Origin: CAVUCH01 sp963697705
GTDB lineage: Bacteria > Acidobacteriota > Vicinamibacteria > Vicinamibacterales > JAENWD01
Assembly: GCA_963697705.1 (NCBI GenBank)
Contig: CAVOPA010000019.1
Span: 372,001 to 436,000, forward strand
Length of the DNA: 64,000 nucleotides
Reading direction: 5' to 3'
Both the position numbers and the translations under genes were made by a program. The stretch's first letter is position 1. Each line of letters begins with the position of its first letter. The notes beneath the pieces are model-generated. The model saw nothing but the letters and a program-made list of their open reading frames with translations, was not told the DNA's origin and ran no database searches. Shown piece after piece: positions 27,926-36,000 of this stretch.

Positions 27926-29064
27926 ATGGACTTCCGCCTCTCCGACGATCAACACCTGCTGCGCCGCACGGTTCGCGAGTTCGCCGAAACGGAAATCCGG
28001 CTGCACGTGCGCGAGTGGGACGAGGCGCAGCACTTCTCCGCCGAGCTCATCCCGAGGCTGGCGGCGCTCGGTCTGATGGGGATCCAGTTTCCGGACGAGT
28101 ACGGCGGCGCCGGGATGTCAGCCATCGAGTACTGCCTCTGCATCGAGGAGCTCGCGCGCGTCGATCCCGCCGTCTCGCTCTCGGTCGCCGCGCACAACGG
28201 CCTGTGCGCCGCCCAGATATTCATGTTCGGCACCGAAGCGCAGAAGCAGCGCTACCTGGTACCGCTCGCGAAGGGCGAGCAGATCGGCGCCTGGGGGCTG
28301 ACCGAACCGGGCGCGGGCAGCGACGCGGCGGCCACACGGACGACCGCCGTTCGTGATGGCGAGAGCTGGATCCTGAACGGCTCGAAGACGTTCATCACCC
28401 ACGGGACGTGGGCCACGTGATGGTCGCGATGGCCGTGACCGATCGCAGCCGCGGCGCCAAGGGCATCTCGGCGTTCATCGTCGAGCGCGGCACGCCGGGC
28501 ATGATCGCCGGGCGGAAGGAAGACAAGCTCGGGATGCGCGCCAGCGACACGAGCGAGGTCATCTTCGAGAACTGCCGCGTGCCCGCCGATCATCTGCTCG
28601 GCGGCGAAGGACAGGGGTTCATCAACGCCCTGCAGGTGCTCGACGCCGGCAGGATCGGCATCGCCGCCCTGGCGGTCGGCCTCGCACAGGGGGCGTTCGA
28701 AGCGGCGCGTGATTACGCGTCCGAGCGGCGGCAATTCGGACAGCCGATCGCCTCGTTCCAGGCGATCCAGTGGAAGCTCGCCGACAACGCGACCCGGATC
28801 GAGGCCGCGCGGCTGCTGACGTATCGCGCCGCCTATTTGAAGGATCAGGGTCGCCGCATGACGCTCGAGTCGGCGATGGCGAAGCTGTACTCGAGCGAAG
28901 CCGCTGTCCGCGCGGCCGAGGACGGCGTGCAGATCCACGGCGGCTACGGGTTCGTGAAAGACTACCCCGCCGAGAAGTTCTTCCGCGACGTGAAGCTCAC
29001 CACGATCGGCGAAGGCACGAGCGAAATCCAGCGGCTCGTGATTGCCCGGCAGCTTCTGGCCTGA
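27926..29064 (+). CDS. Acyl-CoA dehydrogenase, frameshifted
   Basis: FAD-dependent acyl-CoA dehydrogenase oxidising acyl-CoA to 2-enoyl-CoA. MDFRLSDDQHLLRRTVREFA opens the helical N-terminal domain; the FAD/substrate motif WGLTEPGAGSDAA is present. The C-terminal half has the catalytic-region signature (GGYGFVKDYPAEKFFRD, then IGEGTSEIQRLVIARQL). The frame breaks near 28408: FITHGT is followed by a stop in the same frame, whereas adding one base (G) restores FITHGTVGHVMVAMAVTD and the rest of the gene. Joined length is about 380 residues, normal for the family. meaB overlaps the stop, suggesting acyl-CoA catabolism. Confidence 0.85.
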
Positions 29065-30062
29065 TGGACGCGACGACGTCACCGGCACGGCTCGCCGAAC
29101 GGGTGCTCGCAGGCGACGTGCGCGCGATTGCCCGCGCCATCTCGATCGTCGAAGACGAGTCGGAGGCATCGGCCCTCCTCGTGTCCAAGCTGTTCGCGCA
29201 CACCGGGCACGCATACCTGATCGGTGTCACCGGCCCGCCAGGGGCGGGCAAGAGCACGCTCGTCGATCGGCTGATCACCGAGCTGCGCACGGCGGGGCAC
29301 ACCGTGGGCGTCGTCGCGGTTGACCCGACCAGCCCCTTCACCGGCGGCGCCATTCTCGGCGATCGGGTGCGCATGCAGGCGCACGCGGGCGACGCCGGCG
29401 TGTTCATCCGGAGCATGGCGACTCGCGGCAACCTGGGCGGGCTCGCCCGCGCCACGAACGATGCCGCGATCGTCCTCGATGCGGCGGGCCGCGAGTTCGT
29501 GATTATCGAGACGGTCGGCGTCGGGCAGGACGAGGTCGACATCGTGCGTACCGCCGACGTGTCGATCGTGGTCCTCGTCCCTGGCACGGGCGACGAGGTG
29601 CAGGCCCTCAAAGCAGGCATCATGGAGATCGCCGATATCTTCGTGGTGAACAAGGCCGACCGTGAGGGCGCGGACCGCACGGCGTCCGGTGTCGAAGGGA
29701 TGCTCAGTCTGGCCTCGCCTGCGTCGGAGGACTGGCGACCGCTGGTTCTCAAGACGGAAGCGACGACCGGCGCCGGGGTGCCGGAGCTCGTGCAGGCGAT
29801 TGATCGGTTCCGAAGCCATGCGTCGGAGCGGCTGGGGCAGCGCCGCCGGGCCCGAAGCGAATTCCGCCTTCGCGAGATCCTGGCTGCCCGGTTCATGGCA
29901 CGCGTCGACGCGACGCTCGGCCCGGATGCCCTGGCGGCGGTCGTGGACGCGATCAGCGCGCGAGCCCTCGACCCCTACTCGGCCGCCCGCGATATCATCG
30001 AGCGCGTCACGTCGGGTCCAAGCGCTGTTCCTGGACGGGACCGGCCTGAGAAGGGCCACTGA
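29064..30062 (+). CDS. meaB: MeaB/ArgK-type P-loop GTPase, chaperone for a cobalamin-dependent mutase
   Basis: A 332-residue G3E-family GTPase that protects and reloads methylmalonyl-CoA mutase or related B12 acyl-CoA mutases. Walker A reads GVTGPPGAGKSTLVD near residue 55; VAVDPTSPFTGGAILGDRVRM and IIETVGVGQDE are family motifs, and the base-specificity loop is NKAD. A C-terminal dimerisation helix follows. The ATG overlaps the acyl-CoA dehydrogenase stop (TGATG), and a metallo-hydrolase gene starts 2 nt after its own stop. No mutase gene is in the window. Confidence 0.92.
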   Translation: MDATTSPARLAERVLAGDVRAIARAISIVEDESEASALLVSKLFAHTGHAYLIGVTGPPGAGKSTLVDRLITELRTAGHTVGVVAVDPTSPFTGGAILGDRVRMQAHAGDAGVFIRSMATRGNLGGLARATNDAAIVLDAAGREFVIIETVGVGQDEVDIVRTADVSIVVLVPGTGDEVQALKAGIMEIADIFVVNKADREGADRTASGVEGMLSLASPASEDWRPLVLKTEATTGAGVPELVQAIDRFRSHASERLGQRRRARSEFRLREILAARFMARVDATLGPDALAAVVDAISARALDPYSAARDIIERVTSGPSAVPGRDRPEKGH

Positions 30063-30063
30063 G

Positions 30064-30918
30064 GTGGCGTCGCCGTCGATCACCTTGGGCAGCCTGGATC
30101 TCGTGCCGCTCAGCGACGGGTTCTTCGCGCTCGATGGCGGCGCGATGTTCGGCGTCGTCCCCAAGCCGCTCTGGCAGCGAGTGGCCCCCGCGGATGCAAG
30201 GAACCGGATCCGCATGGGCATGCGGCCGCTGCTCGTGCGCGGCGAACGGACGATCCTGATCGATGCTGGGTGTGGCGACAAGATGGACGCGAAGGCGGCC
30301 GAGATCTACGCCTTGGACCGATCGCGACATCTCGACCACGCGCTGGCCGACGCGGGGGTGACGGCAGCGGACATCGACGTGGTCGTCGCGTCGCATCTAC
30401 ACTTCGACCACGCGGGCGGTTTCACGACGCGTGGGGACGATGGCATCGTCCGCCCGCGGTTCCCGCGGGCGGAATACATCGTGCGCGCGGGCGAGTAGGA
30501 GGACGCGACCCACCCGCACGAGCGGAACCGCGCCAGCTACTTCGCCGAGAACTACGTGCCGCTGCGAGAGGCCGGGGTGCTCACGCTGGTCGAGGACGAC
30601 GGGGAAGTCGCGCCCGGCATTCACGTGCGCCGAACGGGCGGCCACACTCGTCATCACCAGGTGCTGCTGATCGAGTCGGGCGGTCAGACGGCCGTCTTCA
30701 TGGCCGATCTGATTCCCACCGCCGCCCACGTGCGGCTCCCGTGGATCATGGGCTACGACCTGTTCCCGATGGACACGCTGGAGTTCAAGCGCACGTTTCT
30801 ACGGGAGGCGGTCGAGCGCGAGTACCTGGTCTTCTTCGAGCACGATCCGGTAGTGAGCGCCGGGTACCTGAGAGAGAAAGACGGGCGGATTACAGTGGAA
30901 GCGGTGATAGGGGGCTGA
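30064..30918 (+). CDS. Metallo-beta-lactamase-fold hydrolase with an internal amber codon
   Basis: MBL-fold hydrolase of about 284 residues if read through. The metal-binding motif SHLHFDHAGG lies near residue 110. At codon 145 (30496-30498) the frame has TAG, where the surrounding sequence (RAGE-stop-EDATHPHERNRAS) strongly suggests Trp (TGG). The frame then continues undisturbed with the rest of the fold (HVRRTGGHTRHHQVLLIES, VFFEHDPVVSAGY) to 30918. The GTG start sits 2 nt after meaB. As written only 144 residues would be made, lacking later metal ligands. It may be a nonsense mutation or a single-base error. Confidence 0.72.
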
Positions 30919-31041
30919 GGGCTAAGGGCCAAGGGCTCAGGGCCTACCGAGGCTTACAAGGCTAACGGCTATCTTCAAGGCGCAGGGGCGGCCAGCTGGC
31001 TGAGGCGCCCTTTGCCCTTGGCGCTGAGCCCTTCGCCCTCA
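30911..31041. repeat. AGGGCTNA-unit arms between the hydrolase gene and mtnP
   Basis: The left arm (30911-30943) reads as successive AGGGCT/AGGGCC words; the right arm (about 31004-31041) carries the reverse complement (GCCCTT, GCCCTTGG, GAGCCCTT, GCCCTCAG). The outermost 14 nt (CTGAGGGCTAAGGG) pair with the far arm except for one mismatch. The arms enclose about 60 nt with no gene, and the right arm ends 13 nt before the mtnP ATG. Confidence 0.7.
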
Positions 31042-31054
31042 GATCGGAGAATCG

Positions 31055-31915
31055 ATGAACGTCGAGATTGGGATCATCGGCGGCAGCGGCCTGTACGACA
31101 TGGCCGAACTGACGGACCGCGAAGAGGTAACGCTCACGACGCCGTTCGGCGAACCGTCGGGGCCCTACGTCCTGGGAACGCTGCGCGGACGCCGGGTGGC
31201 GTTTCTCGCACGGCACGGCGCGGGACATCGGCTGATGCCGTCTGAGCTCAATTTCCGCGCGAACATCTTCGGAATGAAGATGCTCGGCGTCGGGTCCATC
31301 CTCTCGGCCAGTGCCGTGGGCTCGCTCCGCGCCGACTTCGAACCGCTCCACATCGTCGTGCCCGACCAGTTCTTCGATCGCACGACAGGTCGCGTCAGCA
31401 CGTTCTTCGGGCGTGGCCTCGTGGCACACGTTGCCTTTGCGCACCCGCTTTGCCCGGTGCTCTCGACGATCGCCGTCGAGAGCGCGGAACGGGTGGGCGC
31501 GACCGTCCACCGGGGCGGCACGTACGTGTGCATGGAAGGGCCGCAGTTCTCGACCGTCGCCGAGTCGAATGCGTACCGGCAGTGGGGCATGGACGTTATC
31601 GGCATGACCAACCTGCAGGAGGCGAAGCTCGCGCGCGAGGCCGAGATCTGCTACGTGACGATCGCGCTCGTGACGGATTACGACTGCTGGCACCCGGACC
31701 ATGACTCGGTGACCGTCGAGATGATCATCCGGAACCTGACCGCGAATGCCGAAACCGCCAGGCGGCTCATCGCCGATGCCGTCACGAGCGTACCGGCCGA
31801 GCGCACGTGCCCGTGCGCCCAGGCGCTCGCCACCGCAATCATCACCAGGCCCGATGCGGTGCCGCCGGAGATCAAGCGGGAACTCGCGCCGATTGTCGGC
31901 AAGTACCTGAAATGA
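31055..31915 (+). CDS. mtnP: S-methyl-5'-thioadenosine phosphorylase
   Basis: A 286-residue cytoplasmic purine nucleoside phosphorylase of the MTAP group, splitting 5'-methylthioadenosine into adenine and methylthioribose-1-phosphate. IGIIGGSGLYDM at the N-terminus, FLARHGAGHRLMPSELNFRANI, TYVCMEGPQFSTVAES and VIGMTNLQEAKLAREAEICY are characteristic, and VTDYDCWHPD contributes to the active site. GGAG about 8 nt upstream serves as Shine-Dalgarno. The PfkB kinase gene follows after 162 nt, fitting a purine/methylthioadenosine salvage pair. Confidence 0.93.
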   Translation: MNVEIGIIGGSGLYDMAELTDREEVTLTTPFGEPSGPYVLGTLRGRRVAFLARHGAGHRLMPSELNFRANIFGMKMLGVGSILSASAVGSLRADFEPLHIVVPDQFFDRTTGRVSTFFGRGLVAHVAFAHPLCPVLSTIAVESAERVGATVHRGGTYVCMEGPQFSTVAESNAYRQWGMDVIGMTNLQEAKLAREAEICYVTIALVTDYDCWHPDHDSVTVEMIIRNLTANAETARRLIADAVTSVPAERTCPCAQALATAIITRPDAVPPEIKRELAPIVGKYLK

Positions 31916-32033
31916 AGGCGTGACGCAGGTGGGCTGCGGCTTCGCCTCCCGGGCTCCGGCCCGTGCCACGGACCATCCGGCCGCATGTCCCAATAGACCG
32001 CCTGACCTGAAGCACGAAGCCAAGCCGCCGCCC

Positions 32034-32070
32034 AGGAGCCCGGAGCCTGGAGCCCGCACCCCGGAGCCTG
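32034..32070. repeat. GGAGCC(T/C) array directly upstream of the PfkB gene
   Basis: Words GGAGCCC, GGAGCCT, GGAGCCC and GGAGCCT follow one another and end 7 nt before ATG 32078. The last GGAG sits at Shine-Dalgarno distance. The unit is the same as in the arrays around lolC and lolD. A single CGGGCTCCGG near 31949 is a weak opposite arm. Confidence 0.7.
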
Positions 32071-32077
32071 AGAATCC

Positions 32078-33017
32078 ATGCACATCGTCGTGACCGGCTC
32101 GATCGCCTTCGATTACCTCATGTCGTTTCCCGGCAAGTTCACCGAGCACCTGATGCCCGAGCACGTGCAGCGGGTGAGTTTGAGCTTTCTGGTGGACACG
32201 ATGGACAAGCGGCGCGGCGGGTGCGGCCCGAACATCGCCTATACGCTCGCGCTGTTCGGCGAGCGGCCCCGGCTCATGGCCACGGCCGGGGAGGACTTTC
32301 CCGAATACCGGCAGTGGCTCGAGGCGGCGGGGGTCGACACGTCGCTGGTGCGCGACGTGCCGGGCAAGTTCACGGCATCGTTCTTCTGCAGCACAGACGC
32401 CGACAACAACCAGATCGCGTCTTTCTACACGGGGGCGATGGCGAACGCGGGCGAGCTCTCGTTTCGCGACGATCGGCCGCTGCGACGTGGCGATCATCTC
32501 GCCCAACGATCCGGCCGCCATGCTGCAATATGCCGAGGAGTGCCGCACGCTCGGCATCCCGTTCATCTTCGACCCAGGGCAGCAGTGCGCGCGCATGAGC
32601 GGTCCCGAGCTGCGGGACGGCCTCAGCGGGGCAGCGCTCGTCATCTGCAACGACTACGAGCTCGAGTTGATCCGGCAGAAGACCACGCTAGGGGAGCAGG
32701 CCATCCTGGAGCAGGCCGGGATCCTGGTGGTCACGCGCGGCGAGCACGGCTGCACGATTCTCACATCCGCCGAACGCGTCGACGTGCCCGCCGTCCGACC
32801 GCGCGACGTCGTGGACCCCACCGGCGTCGGCGACGCGTTCCGGGCCGGCTTCCTGAAAGGCATGGCCCTCGAGGCCAGCCTGGAAACGTGCGGCCGTCTG
32901 GGCAGCGTCGCCGCGACCTACGCCCTGGAGCACCTCGGCGGCACGAACCACGCGTTCACGTGGGAGGAGTTCATCGGCCGGTATGAGCGGAGCTTTGGGA
33001 CACTCGGTGGATTGTAG
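32078..33017 (+). CDS. PfkB-family carbohydrate/adenosine kinase, frameshifted
   Basis: Ribokinase-fold sugar or nucleoside kinase of about 313 residues when joined. The N-terminus (IVVTGSIAFDYLMSFPGKF) and RRGGCGPNIAYTLALFGERP resemble adenosine-kinase-like PfkB proteins. The C-terminal signature DPTGVGDAFRAGF contains the catalytic Asp and anion hole. The frame breaks near 32471: after LSFRD one extra base in GACGATCGG shifts frames, and removing it yields FRDIGRCDVAIISPNDPAA. The neighbour mtnP suggests nucleoside salvage, though substrate is unproven. A GGAG from the repeat array upstream serves as Shine-Dalgarno. Confidence 0.8.
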
Positions 33018-36000
33018 GATGAGGGATGCAGAATGCCGGATGTAGGATGCCGGCGAAACCGAGCGAGCCGCCGTAAAGTCCTGCATACGACATCCCGCAT
33101 CCTGCATCCGCATCCTGCATCCCTACTGCCCGGCCGCCAGTCGCGCGCGGGCCGCGGCAACGATCTGGGCGTACTGCGCCTGCACCAGTTCCCACTCGGT
33201 TTCCAGCAGCGACTGCCGCGCGTCGTTCAGCTCGGTGGACGTGATGACGCCGTTCTCGTACGACACCTGAGCGATCGACAGACCTTCCCGGGCGAGCTCC
33301 ACTGCCTTGCGTTGGGTGGTGACGATCTCGCGCGCGCCGAGCCAGGCGGTGTATGCGCTGGTGACCTCGAGGCGGCCGATGTCGGTCGCCGCCTGGAGAC
33401 CGTGCTCGACCTGCCGGACCTCCGCGAGTGCCGTCGCCTTGCGCGCCATCGCCCCCGGCGTCGCGAACAGCGGGATGCGGAGCGCGAACCCTACGGCGTA
33501 GCTGCGATTGCCGGCATTCAGCAGATCGTTGATGCCGTCCTCCTGGTACTGCAGGTTGCCCGTCAGGGCAAGGCTCGGCTTCCACTCGGCGTTCGCGAGC
33601 GCCACGCTGTAGGTGGCGGTCTGCCGGCGGGCACCGAGCGCGCGCAGGTCCGGGCGGGTATCGATCGTGTGCAGGAGGGTCGCCTGCTCGGGCAGCGTCT
33701 CGCCGTCGTCGAGCGTGCCCTTGAGCGCCAGCGTGGTCTCCGGCGGCAGCGACAGCGCGGTGCGGAGCGCCTGGTACGCGATCGCGACCGCGCTCTGGGC
33801 GCGAATCAGCTTCGCGTGCGCATTCGCCACTTCGACTTCCGCGCGGAGCACGTCGAGGCGTGCCGCCGTTCCTGCATCGAAGCGGATTCGCGCCATCGAC
33901 AGGAAGCTGTCGGCGAGACGCACGCCCTCTTCCGCTACCCGGACGCCCTGATCTTGCGTCAGCGCCTGGTAGAACGTCTCCACCACGCGCGCCTTCACCT
34001 CCTGCCGGGAACGTTCGAGCGAGAGGCGGCTCTCCTCGGTCGCCGAGGCCTGTGCCGCATAAGCAGTCCGAAGCCGCCCGCCGGTGTAGAGCGGCTGGAC
34101 GAGGTTCAGCTGCATGATGTTCTGCCGCGTGAACGCCGCCTGGAACCGCTGTTCTTCCGGACCGAAGATGCCGGCAGGGATGCGAATCACCGGGAACTGC
34201 TGCGCCGGCGTGTATTGGAACGACAGATCCGCCGATGGCAGGAACGCCGCTCGCGCCTCGGCGACGCGCCCTTCGCCGGCACGAACGGCCTCGTACCCGG
34301 CCTTCAGCGACTCGTTGCGCTCGAGCGCTATCTGCAGCGCCCGATCGAACGACAGCTCCATCGCTCCGCCAGGCGCAACCATCGACGACGGATCCGGAGT
34401 CGCGCGGGCGAGTCTGCCCGAACGCATTGGCGACGGCCAGCAGCCCGCCGATCAGGAGAATGAGGATGACGGCGCCCGCGACGCGCACGGCGCGGGGCAG
34501 CGCCGCACGAGGACGCGCGCGCCACGCCTTCATCCAGGCCATGAACCGCGCCAGCAACAGGTACGACACCGGAACGACCACCAGCGTGAGCAGCGTCGAC
34601 GTGATCAGGCCGCCGATGGTCGCGACCGAAATCGGCGCGCGGAACTCGCCGCCCTCGCCGTTCCCGATCGCGGACGGCAACATCCCCAGGATCATCGCCA
34701 GCGTGGTCATCACGATCGGCCGCAGCCGCACAGGTCCGGCCTTGAGCAACGCGTCGCGGATCGAGAGCCCCTCCTCGCGGTGCACCGCGTTGGTGTAGTC
34801 CACGAGCAGGATGGCGTTCTTCGTCACCAGGCCCATCAGCATGACCATGCCGATCATGGCGGGCATGCCGAGGTGATGCCCCGCCGCGAGCAGGAGCAGC
34901 AGCGCTCCGACGATCGCGAGCGGCAGCGACAGCATGATCAGTCCTGGCTCGAGAAAGGACTCGAACTGCGACGCCAGCACGATGTATATGAAGGCCACCG
35001 CCAGGATCATGGCCAGCAGCAGCGCCGAGGCCGACTCCTGCATCAGCTCCACGTCTCCGGCGTAGCCGTACTCGAAATTGGGCGGCATCTTCACGCTCGA
35101 GGCGATCTGCGTGACGTCGGCCGTGACGTCGCCGAGCGCGCGACCGGCCAAATCGATGCCGATCTTCGCCTGCCGGCGTCGCTGCTCACGCGAGATGCTG
35201 CTCGGTCCGAGCGCCGGCTCCATGCCGACGATGTCGGCCGTGCGGACGATCGCTCCCGATGGCGAATAGAGGGGCGTCCGGGCAATGGCCGAGAAATCGT
35301 TGCGGAACTCCGGTGCGAGCCGCACGCGCACGTCGTGCTGGCGATCGCCGTCGCGCAGCTTCGTGGCCACGATGCCCTCGACCATTCCCCGCAGCTGCCC
35401 GGAGACGCTGCCCATCGTGAAGCCGAGGTCGGCGGCGAGATCGCGGTTGACGCGGGCCACCATCTCCGGTTTCCCGGTGACGAGCGAGCTGGCGACGTCC
35501 ACCGCGCCGGGCACCTTTTTCAGGCGAGTCAACAGCTCGTCGTTGACGCGTTGCAGTTCCGCCATATCGTCGCCGCGGACGTACAAATTGATCGGCGGCT
35601 GGTACGGCGTGCCCTGCATCATCGGCGGGTCGGCGACCTTCGCCTCGACGAACGGCAGCTGGCGCAGCCGCTCGCGGATCTCGGCCTTGATCAACTGGAT
35701 GTTCCGCTTGCGCCCGGCCTTCGGCGTCGTCTTCACCTGCACTTCCGACGACCGGACCTCGCCGCGCAAGCCCACCGTGCTGAAGACCTGCCGCACCTCC
35801 GGCGTGCGGCGGATCTCGCGCTCGACGTCAGCGATCCGCGCCACGCTCTCGTCGAATGACGTGCCAGGCGGCAGGTCCACCAGCACGTGGAACTCGGCGC
35901 GGTCCTCCTTGGGCACGAACTCCGTGCCGATCACGCCGAGGGTGCTCAAGCTGGCAATGAAGATCACCGCAGCCATGCCGAGGACGCGCCAGGGCCGATC

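Noticed and set aside
30496..30498. Amber recoding (pyrrolysine or suppressor tRNA) in the metallo-hydrolase
   Set aside because: Other genes in the window end at TAG, no suppressor-related gene is visible, and the context predicts Trp, one base from TAG.
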